In this document: positions 54,142-62,722 of the stretch, in pieces
How positions within the stretch are numbered: position 1 is the first letter of the stretch
Layout: each line of letters opens with the position of its first letter
DNA from: Acidobacteriota bacterium
GTDB lineage: Bacteria > Acidobacteriota > Aminicenantia > Aminicenantales > Saccharicenantaceae
Length of the DNA: 64,000 bases
NCBI GenBank assembly: GCA_028749115.1
Contig: JAQURD010000009.1
Span: 1 to 64,000 of the forward strand
Direction of reading: 5' to 3'
Program-made: the position numbers and the translations under genes
The notes under the pieces: model-generated
The model's database searches: none
What the model was told of the DNA's origin: nothing
Seen by the model: the letters and a program-made list of their open reading frames with translations, nothing else

Positions 54142-54451
54142 GGGACACCCTAGATTTTCACTATTTTTTAACTATCCTTTTCTTTCAACCCTTTCCACTC
54201 TTTCCCCCGTCTCAGGCCCTAAAGACTTAGAATCTTGAGATATAGAGCCTTGTCCTCATCGCTAAAAAACACCTTCTGTCTTCGATTGCCACGCTGAATC
54301 ACATGGTGCGGCAAGCCGGGAACAGCCAGTCTGGCGTGTGGCGCTTCTTCACATAGTAATTTATAAGACGCTGGCCAGCAGCCATTTCTATCACGAAAAG
54401 ATAAAAAAGAAAGAAACAAGAGAAAAAAATAGTGAAAATCTAGGGTGTCCC
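54142..54451. mobile_element. Nonautonomous element: RAYT remnant bounded by 28-bp inverted repeats
   Basis: A perfect 28-bp inverted repeat (54142-54169 and 54424-54451, inner motif GGGACACCCTAGATTTTCAC) encloses the transposase fragment at 54219-54340 with nothing else coding. The arms differ from those of the intact RAYT, forming a separate subfamily. Confidence 0.8.
54219..54340 (-). pseudogene. 5' fragment of a RAYT transposase
   Basis: About 38 codons match the RAYT N-terminus (ARLAVPGLPHHVIQRGNR and VFFSDEDKALYLKIL) before a TAG. The proper ATG is lost upstream and the catalytic HUH and Tyr regions are missing, so it cannot act. Compared with the intact copy it differs at many positions, so it is not a recent deletion product of it. 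Confidence 0.85.
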
Positions 54452-54478
54452 CATTTATTTTTATGGTAGAATAAAAAA

Positions 54479-54526
54479 GGGGGACACAAACTATCTTTAG
54501 CCTTACAAAAAAAGTCCGTGTCCCCC
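54479..54526. repeat. Short hairpin repeat GGGGGACAC/GTGTCCCCC
   Basis: Nine-bp perfect arms (54479-54487 and 54518-54526) enclose 30 bp. The left arm continues as ACAAACTAT, as in the RAYT repeat. A further half copy (AGGTGTCCCCA, 54654-54664) stands at the stop of the CapD gene at 54668. Confidence 0.75.
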
Positions 54527-54667
54527 TCGCTCTTTTTTTCTTCTTAGCTCTGTTTATTTATGCTCCTGAATATCGTATTTCGGCAAAACCAGCAAAAATT
54601 TTACCCATTCCCATTTTTATAATCTGTTCTGATAATAATTGCTAAAAAATAGTAGGTGTCCCCATTT

Positions 54668-56560
54668 TTATGGCCGATAGGTCGGTAAAATTTCCTTAAG
54701 CATCTCCACTACTTCCTCTCTGTTGCCGCTGTTATCGCAAAGTTGAATTAATCCCTCCACCTTGCTCATCACCGCCTCAAGGTCATAATTTCTCCTATTT
54801 CTCACCTTAAATATCTTAGGCATTCCCGTCGGTTCACTTCCCTCTTCAGCTCCGAGCATTTCCTCAAAAAGCTTCTCTCCTGGCCTGAAACCGCTATAAA
54901 CAATGGCGATATCAACATCCGGCTCTTTTCCGGCCAGCCTTATCATTTCTCGCGCCAGATAATCAATTTTTACCGGCTCACCCATATCCAGCACAAAAGT
55001 CTCGCCCCCTTCTCCGACCGCCGCCGCTTCGAGCACCAGCAGAACCGCCTCCGATATAGTCATGAAATATCGCCTCATCTCCGGGTGAGTTACCGTCACC
55101 GGTCCGCCTCTCTTTATCTGGTCTTTAAATAGCGGGATTACGCTTCCTCTGCTTCCCAGCACATTGCCAAACCTGACCGATATAAACCTTGTCCCGTTAA
55201 GTGCATTCATTGTCCTCAGCAATTCTTCGGCCACCCGCTTCGAAGCCCCCATAACGCTGGAAGGATTGATGGCCTTATCGGTTGAAATATTAATGAATTT
55301 TTCAACCCCACTCTTTATTGCCTCTTCGGCCAGGAGGCGTGTCCCCCCGACGTTAGTCTTTATCGCCTCCTCCGGGAATTCTTCCATCACCGGAACATGC
55401 TTATAGGCAGCCGCATGGATAACTATCTGCGGCCGGCACTCCAAATAGACCCGCCTGATCTTATTCCTGTCCCTTATATCCGCCACGATTGTCCTGAGCT
55501 TCTGTCCTTTCGCATTATCTTTATTGCTTTGCTCCAGCACAAACAATTCGGTTTCATCAATGTCAAGAGCGAATAACCTCTCCGGCTCAAACCTCAAACA
55601 GGTTCTTACCACCTCGCTCCCTATTGATCCCCCTGCGCCCGTCACCAGCACCCTCTTCCCTTCGACAAACCTCCTTATAAGATCAAAATCAATATCAACC
55701 CTGTCTCTCCCCAGCAAATCTTCTGGCTGGATACTTTCTATCTGCGAAAGGTTGACATTTCCCCCGGGAATATCCAGCAAACTGGGCAATATTTTTATTT
55801 CCACCTGTTTATTAGCCTGTCGGACTTTTTCTACAATGTCTTTAATCTGCCCGGAATTAGCCGAAGGAATAGCAATAAGTACTTCATCAACATTTAGGGT
55901 TTCTATCGCCTTGGGAATGACCTGCCTTGGCCCCAACACCTTGATTCCACAGATTAAAAGATTCTTCTTGGCCGGATCATCGTCAATAAATGCAACCGGC
56001 AGATATTCAGACCTCGGATTGTTCTGCATTTCCTTACAGAGCTGAACTCCAGCCTCCCCTGCTCCCACTATAAGTATCCTTTTATTCCTTGTATGTCTAT
56101 TACCATTTTTCAGGATTATCTCAGTAAATATTCTTTTTGAAATCCTCAGTCCATAAAGCAGGCTAATGGTCAGCACAAAATCGGCCAGCAGAACTCCTCG
56201 TGGAAACCCGCCAAAAGGAGGCCTATTTCTGAGTAACATCGCCACGGGGCCAAAGACCAAAAATGACGTCAGGATGGCAAAAATCAGCCTGACCGCTTCC
56301 CTAAGCCCAAACAATCCCCACGAAAAGTTATAAACCCTAAAGGCTGCCAGCGTGCTGATCTTAATAACTACCGCCAGGGCAAGATAATAAAAGAATCCAG
56401 GGAAATATTCAGCCGGTACGTTCCCTTCAAACCTGATCCAGAAAGCAAGATACAGCGAAGCACATATAAACAGGGCATCAAAGGTTAAAAAGAAAGCCCG
56501 GCGTTTCCAAGGCGTTTTGCTAAATATTTGAGAAAAGAAGGGAATATTGCTCTTTTGCAC
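54668..56560 (-). CDS. Membrane nucleotide-sugar 4,6-dehydratase (CapD/WbpM/PglF family)
   Basis: A 630-aa protein. Four transmembrane helices fill residues about 20-140. A first NAD-binding fold (ILIVGAGEAGVQL, near 165) precedes the catalytic SDR domain: VLVTGAGGSIGSE (near 310) then STDKAINPSSVMGASKR near 430, with the Met/Lys pair in place of Tyr/Lys as typical of this family. It should convert UDP-GlcNAc (or similar) into a 4-keto-6-deoxy sugar. The start is GTG; SD weak. It is last in the leftward cluster, and its stop is next to a half repeat at 54654. Confidence 0.9.
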   Translation of the reverse strand: MQKSNIPFFSQIFSKTPWKRRAFFLTFDALFICASLYLAFWIRFEGNVPAEYFPGFFYYLALAVVIKISTLAAFRVYNFSWGLFGLREAVRLIFAILTSFLVFGPVAMLLRNRPPFGGFPRGVLLADFVLTISLLYGLRISKRIFTEIILKNGNRHTRNKRILIVGAGEAGVQLCKEMQNNPRSEYLPVAFIDDDPAKKNLLICGIKVLGPRQVIPKAIETLNVDEVLIAIPSANSGQIKDIVEKVRQANKQVEIKILPSLLDIPGGNVNLSQIESIQPEDLLGRDRVDIDFDLIRRFVEGKRVLVTGAGGSIGSEVVRTCLRFEPERLFALDIDETELFVLEQSNKDNAKGQKLRTIVADIRDRNKIRRVYLECRPQIVIHAAAYKHVPVMEEFPEEAIKTNVGGTRLLAEEAIKSGVEKFINISTDKAINPSSVMGASKRVAEELLRTMNALNGTRFISVRFGNVLGSRGSVIPLFKDQIKRGGPVTVTHPEMRRYFMTISEAVLLVLEAAAVGEGGETFVLDMGEPVKIDYLAREMIRLAGKEPDVDIAIVYSGFRPGEKLFEEMLGAEEGSEPTGMPKIFKVRNRRNYDLEAVMSKVEGLIQLCDNSGNREEVVEMLKEILPTYRP

Positions 56561-56663
56561 GACCTATCCCGATCCTTTTGAGATTTCTTTTAATCCCCTT
56601 GATAATTATCCGCCAAAAATCAGTTGATCGCTTTTAATAAAGACATATATTTTAATCATGGAC

Positions 56664-57824
56664 CTAAAATTTTATGCTTTCTATCCTTCTGCATGCTTCA
56701 TCTAATATATCGTCATCTTTTGCGAAACAAAAGCGAGCTAAATATTCCCCCGAGCCATCATGATAAAACGCCTCTCCTGGCACACAAGCAACGCCAGCCT
56801 TATACAATATGTTCATCGCACGTTCCTTACTCGTATTGCCTGGAACTTTTGAAATATCTGCTAGCACATAATAGGCACCTTCAGGAATATGAGGAAATAA
56901 ACCCGCTTTCTGAAGAGACTTGCATAGCTTATCTCTCTTTTTTTGATATATTTTCGACAAATTCCTGTAGTATTCTTCTTTTATTTCCAAAAGTCCATTT
57001 GCAACACCCATCTGCAGAGGCGCCGGCGCACAAACATAAAATAGATCATTAAAATACCCTATAGCTTTTGCCCATCTTTCGTCACAAATAGCATAACCAA
57101 CTCGCCATCCTGTTATACTAAATGTCTTGGAAAATCCAGAAACAGTTATTGTCCTCTCTTTCATACCAGGTAACGTTGCGAGAGAAATATGCTGACGACT
57201 ATCATAGACAAAATGCTCATAAATCTCATCTGTAAAAACAAACAAATCCTGATCCATGGCTATTTCTGCTACCTTTTCTAACTCCCAGTCTTTAAATACT
57301 TTTCCGCTTGGATTTGCTGGAGAATTAATAATAATTCCTTTAGTTCGTTTTGTTATAGCCTTTTTTAACTCATCAAAATTAATTGACCAATCAGGAGGAT
57401 TCGTTTTTACATAAACGGGAACACCTTGAGTTGCTATAACAGTACTTAAGTGATAGCCGTAGTAAGGCTCGAAAAGTATAACCTCATCGCCCGGATTAAG
57501 TAGAGCAAAACAAGCACAAAACAAAGCTCCTGTCGAACCAGCACTCACGACAATTTCTTTTTCTGGATCCACCTCCATTTTAGAAAATTGCTTTTGCTTT
57601 TTAGCAATTTCTATTCTCAAATCCTCAAGGCCATCATAACGGGTGTAAGTATTAAAACCTATATCAATAGCCTCCTTAGCTGCATTCCGGACAACAACCG
57701 GGGGCATCGTATCACAGATACCTTGAGAAAGATTTATTCCGTTAACCTTATCGCATTCAATTGACATATTTCGAATTTCAGATTGAATAACCCAGGCATG
57801 CCTGTCACTAAGTTTTAACGCCAT
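56664..57824 (-). CDS. Class I/II aminotransferase
   Basis: A 386-aa PLP enzyme (AAT fold type I, aspartate/aromatic-like). NSPANPSGKVF binds PLP (Asn near 166). The DEIYEHFVYD stretch supplies the Asp/Tyr, SGFSKTFSITGWRVGY gives the Schiff-base Lys (near 233), and ARFCFA near the end gives the carboxylate-binding Arg. It is more amino-acid-like than sugar-like, odd for a polysaccharide cluster. Its start is 14 bp after the DegT stop, so it is in the operon. AT-rich coding, as for the neighbours. Confidence 0.9.
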   Translation of the reverse strand: MALKLSDRHAWVIQSEIRNMSIECDKVNGINLSQGICDTMPPVVVRNAAKEAIDIGFNTYTRYDGLEDLRIEIAKKQKQFSKMEVDPEKEIVVSAGSTGALFCACFALLNPGDEVILFEPYYGYHLSTVIATQGVPVYVKTNPPDWSINFDELKKAITKRTKGIIINSPANPSGKVFKDWELEKVAEIAMDQDLFVFTDEIYEHFVYDSRQHISLATLPGMKERTITVSGFSKTFSITGWRVGYAICDERWAKAIGYFNDLFYVCAPAPLQMGVANGLLEIKEEYYRNLSKIYQKKRDKLCKSLQKAGLFPHIPEGAYYVLADISKVPGNTSKERAMNILYKAGVACVPGEAFYHDGSGEYLARFCFAKDDDILDEACRRIESIKF

Positions 57825-57838
57825 TTTAATATCTCACC

Positions 57839-58963
57839 TCACCTGTTATAGAATCGCCTGATGACAGAGACCACATAATCTATTTCATCATCCATTAATT
57901 CTGGATTCATTGGTAGTGAACAAACTTCTTTACTTAATTGTTCCGTTTCAGGAAAGCCGTGATCTTCAAGTTCTAATGCTATATGTTTATAATACGGCTT
58001 TCTGAACTGCTTTAATACCTCAATACCATTGTCAGCCAAAAAAGAAGAGAACTCATCGCCTTGTTTAGATCTGACAACATAATTCTGATAAACGTGATCT
58101 CTTCTAGGATCCTTGTAATGAGGTAACATTAGATCTTCGATATCACAGAGAGAGATTCTGTATTTTTCAGCAACTTTTCTCCTGCGATCTATCCACTTAG
58201 GTAGATATTTTAGTTTAATGTCTAAAAAAGCTGCCTGCATATTATCTAAAAGGCACGTAAAGCCATGACCATGATATTCACCAGTCATTCTATCTTCTCC
58301 GTTATAGCGCATTCTTCTTGCGAATAAAGCAACGTCAGGATCATTTGTCGTTATTGCCCCGCCATCGCCATATGCACCGAGTATCTTAAATGGATAGAAA
58401 CTCCAGCAACCAGTTAATCCCCACGCTCCGGCTTTGATTATCATTCCAGTTACTTCATTCATCATGCCTGCACCCAGACTTTGGCAGGCATCTTCTATTA
58501 CTATCAAATTATATTTTTCAGCAATTTCCATTATCCTAACCATATCACACATATAGCCGTTAAGATGAACTGGCATTATTGCTTTTGTCTTTGGAGTTAT
58601 AGCTTCCTCTATTTTTTCACAGTCTATATTGAAGTCCTTTCCAACATCTACAAGAACTGGCTTTGCCCCGACGTTAACTATAGCAGAGGCTGAAGCAACA
58701 AAAGTATGAGCAGGAACTATCACTTCGTCGCCATTTCCTATTCCTGCGGCTCTTAAAGAAATATGAAGAGCGTCATACCCACTATTGAGACCAACAGCGT
58801 ATTTTGTCCCTACAAAAGAGGCGAGGTTCTCTTCAAATCTTCTTAACTGTTGGCGGTCTATAAAATCTCCTTTGCTCATTACCTCGAAATAAGCAGCGTC
58901 TAATTCTTCTTTTAAGATTCTATATAGTCTATCTGGATAAACATATCTAACATTATAAGACAT
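57839..58963 (-). CDS. DegT/DnrJ/EryC1/StrS sugar aminotransferase
   Basis: A 374-aa PLP aminotransferase acting on keto-sugar nucleotides. The PLP Lys lies in SFYPFKILGAYGDGGAI (near 196), matching the FdtB/QdtB/WecE group; EDACQSLGAG near 157 and the GTKYAVGLNSGYDAL opening are family blocks. A GGAGGGG SD precedes the ATG. With the CapD dehydratase and the GNAT gene it could give a 4-amino-4,6-dideoxy-hexose or a 3-amino one. The position of amination cannot be read from sequence. Confidence 0.92.
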   Translation of the reverse strand: MSYNVRYVYPDRLYRILKEELDAAYFEVMSKGDFIDRQQLRRFEENLASFVGTKYAVGLNSGYDALHISLRAAGIGNGDEVIVPAHTFVASASAIVNVGAKPVLVDVGKDFNIDCEKIEEAITPKTKAIMPVHLNGYMCDMVRIMEIAEKYNLIVIEDACQSLGAGMMNEVTGMIIKAGAWGLTGCWSFYPFKILGAYGDGGAITTNDPDVALFARRMRYNGEDRMTGEYHGHGFTCLLDNMQAAFLDIKLKYLPKWIDRRRKVAEKYRISLCDIEDLMLPHYKDPRRDHVYQNYVVRSKQGDEFSSFLADNGIEVLKQFRKPYYKHIALELEDHGFPETEQLSKEVCSLPMNPELMDDEIDYVVSVIRRFYNR

Positions 58964-59076
58964 GGCACCCCTCCTTGGTATGACCTTATTATCTTCAGCT
59001 TATTTGAGATTCAATTCACCTTCTTAGATTGGTTAAAATACTTAATTGAATAGATATTTATTTATGCGAAGTTGCC

Positions 59077-60009
59077 TTATTTGGTATTCTTGTTTTCAAG
59101 TACTTTCAAAATATCTTCAGAAATATTTTTTGCGTTAAGGCCATAACAATTCCTTCTGAATTCAGCATTCCCAATAGTTTTTTTTAGATTCAAGGGTATC
59201 CCGAACCTTTTAAAAATCCCGGAGTAGGAATTTTCTACTAGAACCTCTGCAACAGCAGAACCTAATCCACCAGAAATATAATGCTCCTCTATTGTAAATA
59301 TAGCGTTGTATTCGTCAGAGTACCTTTTGATAAGCACTTCATCTAGGGGTTTTAAAGTGTGTATATTCACAACTGAAACCCCCATGCCATGTTTGGCCAA
59401 AATATCATGAACGTCGAGGGCGACACTTATCATACTGCCAACTGAAAAAATTGCCACATCATTGCCTCGAGTTAAAATTAATCCCTTCCCTATTTCAATA
59501 TTAGGCTTTTGTTGATGAATATTAGGCTTGTTATTTCTTCCTAATCTTATATAAATGGGGGAATTATAGTCATAAGATAATCGCGCAAATTCTTGGGCCT
59601 CCGAAGGATCACATGGCACAATAACCGTCATATTCGGCAAAGCTCTCATTAATGCTAAATCCTCCAAAGCAAAATGGGTGAATCCTTCTAACCCATATGT
59701 AAAGCCTCCACCAGCTCCGATCAATTTCACATTTAAATTTTGATAAGCTATATCTATTCTAATCTGCTCATAAGCCCTCATAATGAGAAACGGAATAATT
59801 GAATAACAATAAACGTTCTTTGCAGAAAGAGCTAATCCCGATGCTATGCCTATCATGTTAGCTTCGGCAACTCCAATATCATAGAATCTTTCAGGATATT
59901 TATTTCTAAAATTGTCAAATAGTCCAAATCCTAAGTCAGCGGTAAGTATATATATATCGTCTCTTTCAATCGCGAGATCCTCAATAACTTTAAAAAACCT
60001 ATCTCTCAT
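59077..60009 (-). CDS. Transketolase-like protein, C-terminal half
   Basis: A 310-aa protein carrying the pyrimidine-binding and C-terminal domains of transketolase. GVAEANMIGIASGLA and the PCDPSEAQEFARL and SVGSMISVALDV stretches are typical. It shares one base (TAATG) with the N-terminal half gene, so the two should form a heteromeric enzyme. Split transketolases like this occur in many archaea and in exopolysaccharide clusters. The substrate in this cluster is unknown. Confidence 0.88.
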   Translation of the reverse strand: MRDRFFKVIEDLAIERDDIYILTADLGFGLFDNFRNKYPERFYDIGVAEANMIGIASGLALSAKNVYCYSIIPFLIMRAYEQIRIDIAYQNLNVKLIGAGGGFTYGLEGFTHFALEDLALMRALPNMTVIVPCDPSEAQEFARLSYDYNSPIYIRLGRNNKPNIHQQKPNIEIGKGLILTRGNDVAIFSVGSMISVALDVHDILAKHGMGVSVVNIHTLKPLDEVLIKRYSDEYNAIFTIEEHYISGGLGSAVAEVLVENSYSGIFKRFGIPLNLKKTIGNAEFRRNCYGLNAKNISEDILKVLENKNTK

Positions 60010-60830
60010 TAAGAAAGCTCCTCTATTGCCTTTTTATATTCATTATCATCTGGACAACGGTAGTGCCAAATTAGTTTATCTTCCATAAAAGAAACTCCTT
60101 TGCCTTTTATAGTATGCGCAATAATAACATTCGGCTTATGAGACTCAAAAGGTACATTTCCGAACGTCTTGAATATCTGTCCAAAATTATGGCCATCTAT
60201 CTCCATAGCTGACCAACCAAAAGATGTCCATTTCTGAGTTAATGGCTCCAATTGAACTATATCTTTTGTATAACCCAAGGCCTGAATCTTGTTATAATCT
60301 ATTATTGCCACTAAATTATCTAGCTTATGTTTTGCGGCAAACATAGCTGCCTCCCAGACAGAGCCTTCATTTAGTTCTCCATCACTTAGCAACACATACA
60401 CCTTATAACCTTTACAATCTTTCATAGCGGCAAGAGCTATGCCAACACCAATCGAGAGTCCATGACCAAGTGAACCAGTAGTAACTTCAATACCTCTCTT
60501 TATATCTATGTTAGGATGCTGTTCTAAAACTCCATCATTGACCGCAAACCTTAGAAGATATTCTGGGCTTAAAAAACCTCTTTCTTCTAAAATCGAATAA
60601 AGAGCAGGACAGCCATGTCCTTTACTTAAAATAAATCTATCTCTATTAGGATAAAACGGGTTTATGGGGTCTATATTAAGAACTTTGAAATATAAAGCAA
60701 TTAATAATTCGACGATTGAAAAAGATGAGCCTATGTGAGGACTTTTCGTCCGGTAAATTAATTGAAGAGTCTTTTTTCTTATTTTTCTTGATAACGAGTC
60801 ATAAAAGTCTCTTTCATCATCAGTCAACAT
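60009..60830 (-). CDS. Transketolase-like protein, N-terminal TPP-binding half
   Basis: A 273-aa protein with the TPP/Mg site GDGELNEGSVWEA-like motif (LLSDGELNEGSVWE near 148) and SKGHGCPALY (near 69). Full N-terminal transketolase domain length. Translationally coupled to the C-terminal half, and overlaps the upstream sugar transferase stop by 11 bp. It would transfer a two-carbon ketol unit, and the TPP cofactor links it functionally to the thiamine operon at 17.6 kb, though not genetically. Confidence 0.9.
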   Translation of the reverse strand: MLTDDERDFYDSLSRKIRKKTLQLIYRTKSPHIGSSFSIVELLIALYFKVLNIDPINPFYPNRDRFILSKGHGCPALYSILEERGFLSPEYLLRFAVNDGVLEQHPNIDIKRGIEVTTGSLGHGLSIGVGIALAAMKDCKGYKVYVLLSDGELNEGSVWEAAMFAAKHKLDNLVAIIDYNKIQALGYTKDIVQLEPLTQKWTSFGWSAMEIDGHNFGQIFKTFGNVPFESHKPNVIIAHTIKGKGVSFMEDKLIWHYRCPDDNEYKKAIEELS

Positions 60831-61452
60831 TGGCGCTACCTTTTGTACTTCTAGTTTTAATTATAATTAAGATAGTCTGAATTATTATATTGAGATCAAT
60901 TAAAAAAGAATGATCATCAACATATTGTAAGGCTAATCTGAGCTTCTCGGGTCGTATTTTTTCTCGGTATGTTTGATGAGGATTAGAACTGCCCTTAAGA
61001 ATTTCTCCTTCATTATTAAATAGTATAGAAGCATAATCCGTCATACCTGGTTTTACTGATAAAATCCTTTTTTCTTCATCCGTATAAGTTGCTACTTCTT
61101 GAGGAACTTCGGGCCTTGGACCTACTATACTCATCTCATCTTTTAAAACATTTATCAGCTGAGGAACTTCATCCAATTTATACTTCCGCAGAATCCTACC
61201 TATCTTTGTAATTCTAGGGTCATCGTCAGAAGTAGAAGGCCCTCCCTTTTTATCGGCATCTACTACCATAGTCCTGAATTTATAAATATTAAATAATTTC
61301 CCATCTTTGCCCACTCGGATTCCTCGGTATAAAATAGGGCCATCGTCTTCTTTCTTTATAAATAGACATATAAAAACCATTAGAGGAACCAATAATATTA
61401 AACCCAGCAATGAAATAGCTATATCAAACAGTCTTTTTGGGTTCATATCCAT
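60820..61452 (-). CDS. PglC-like undecaprenyl-phosphate sugar phosphotransferase
   Basis: A 210-aa monotopic phosphoglycosyltransferase. It has the re-entrant N-terminal helix (about 9-32), then the core GILYRG-like segment (DGPILYRGIRVGKDGK), YKFRTM, LDEVPQLINVLKDEMSIVGPRPEVP (Asp-Glu catalytic region) and PGMTDYASI. Transfers a phosphosugar from UDP-sugar to undecaprenyl phosphate, starting repeat-unit or glycan synthesis. The start may be the second Met at 61446. It overlaps the GNAT gene by 29 bp. Confidence 0.92.
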   Translation of the reverse strand: MDMNPKRLFDIAISLLGLILLVPLMVFICLFIKKEDDGPILYRGIRVGKDGKLFNIYKFRTMVVDADKKGGPSTSDDDPRITKIGRILRKYKLDEVPQLINVLKDEMSIVGPRPEVPQEVATYTDEEKRILSVKPGMTDYASILFNNEGEILKGSSNPHQTYREKIRPEKLRLALQYVDDHSFLIDLNIIIQTILIIIKTRSTKGSANVD

Positions 61453-61987
61453 TCGTTTTTACAAAATCATAGAATCCTAATAGAAATGATCCCCATCTTG
61501 AAAATTTTTTCCCATATCCAACCAATTGAAAACCCAATTTTTCTACGACCTTAATAGAGGATTTATTTGTATCTTCTACTACGTACCAGAAGATTTTACC
61601 TTCTTTAGAAAATCTGGAAAGAACACTCATAATAGCAAGTGAAGCAATTCCTCTTCCTCTGAATGATGGATCAGTCCAAACGTCACCAATTTGCAAATCG
61701 TTTTTACCCATAAAAGGGAATCTAAAGAAAGCTGGGAAAATAAACGTATGATGGATAATTTTTTTGTTATATCGAACCAGATATATGCCATAATAATTTG
61801 ATTTAAATATCCTCAATACATAAAAGATATACCAAATAATCAACTTGGCCCTGAAAAATCGGTCTGGAAATACCTTAAAAAAAGATGGCCACCACATTTC
61901 GTACTCAAATGACTTATCCATAAAGTTTGTAACAGGACTGATTTCAGAAGGTCGTTTTTTATATATTCTGAATAACCTATCTCTCAT
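61424..61987 (-). CDS. GNAT-family acetyltransferase
   Basis: A 187-aa protein. The acetyl-CoA loop DPSFRGRGIASLAI (near 119) is the GNAT Q/RxxGxG/A signature, and EKLGFQLVGYGKKFSRW near residue 158 is the typical last strand. In this cluster it probably N-acetylates an aminosugar nucleotide. It overlaps the sugar transferase. The N-terminal 60 residues are strongly basic and aromatic, and unlike typical PglD hexapeptide enzymes. A hydrophobic segment near residue 49 is present. Confidence 0.85.
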   Translation of the reverse strand: MRDRLFRIYKKRPSEISPVTNFMDKSFEYEMWWPSFFKVFPDRFFRAKLIIWYIFYVLRIFKSNYYGIYLVRYNKKIIHHTFIFPAFFRFPFMGKNDLQIGDVWTDPSFRGRGIASLAIMSVLSRFSKEGKIFWYVVEDTNKSSIKVVEKLGFQLVGYGKKFSRWGSFLLGFYDFVKTNGYEPKKTV

Positions 61988-61998
61988 TATCTGACCTG

Positions 61999-62142
61999 GT
62001 TAGATCAAAGAATTCATATTTTTAGAACCCCTGCCTGGCTTATCTGATGCTCCGGGCAGATCTCAGCTACCGACTTCTGACCCCTTAATCCCTCCAGCGC
62101 TATGGCCATCTTCTCCTCTGAACGCCATTTCCTTAGCTTCAT
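61999..62142 (-). pseudogene. 5' fragment of an IS3-family transposase OrfA
   Basis: 47 codons beginning MKLRKWRSEEKMAIALEG with KSVAEICPEHQISQ, the helix-turn-helix N-terminus of IS3/IS2-type OrfA. A good SD (GGAGGT, 62154-62149) remains. Homology ends after ISQA, and the frame ends in unrelated residues. No OrfB or terminal inverted repeat was found. Confidence 0.75.
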
Positions 62143-62527
62143 CCTGACACCTCCTTAATCAGTATAAACCCTATCTCTTTGAGGCGTCTACCTCCTCAGG
62201 GGGTCAGTATAGTTCTGTTGGCACGCCGCTCGCTCTCGAATCTAAATATTATCTCTTGATCATGTTTTCTTATTAACTCGGCTAATCTTGCTTTATGTTC
62301 AAGCGTTATCACATATAACTTGGCTTAAACCTCGTCATGCGTTAGGATCTGTAAGATTCCTCTAACAAAAACATAGTCAATAACAAGATCTCTTTATCCT
62401 ACCTAACCTCTATCTTTTCCTTCTTGAGAATCGAAGTAACTTCCAAACTAATAAGCTATCGCGGTCGTCAATGTTAAAAGATTCGGCGTCTCTCCCCAGT
62501 CCTAAGCTTTTAGTAGCCAGAGATGTT

Positions 62528-62683
62528 CTAGTAGCCAAGTCCCGGACGAACCTGCTTAAACAATATTGGCCTGCCCATGGTGAGGTAAATCAAAATTGAG
62601 ATCAGGCATATTATGGGCAAGCTAATTGTCAGAGCTATAATAGAAAAGACAACATCAACTGTTCTCTTCGCTTTTTCTTTCAT
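62528..62683 (-). pseudogene. 5' fragment of a bacterial sugar transferase (PglC/WcaJ type)
   Basis: 51 codons from ATG (62683) to TAG: VDVVFSIIALTISLPI is the membrane helix, and GRPILFKQVRPG is the conserved next segment. The frame then stops where the YKFRTM region would begin. A full-length relative is at 60820-61452, but the two are clearly different in sequence. Confidence 0.8.
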
Positions 62684-62722
62684 GATCAAACACCAGAACG
62701 TATTCCTGAGGGTAGATTTATA

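Larger units (their letters stand above)
61988..62722. other. Non-coding stretch with gene fragments
   Basis: No intact gene. It contains a truncated sugar transferase start (62528-62683) and an IS3 transposase start (61999-62142). Between them, 62143-62527 holds short broken minus-strand frames, some with plausible protein-like composition, but none that I can name. Confidence 0.7.

Noticed and set aside
62143-62527. Short minus-strand frames with protein-like runs such as ARLAELIRKHDQEI
   Set aside because: Several stops break every frame, no family could be named, and composition alone is not enough to call a pseudogene.
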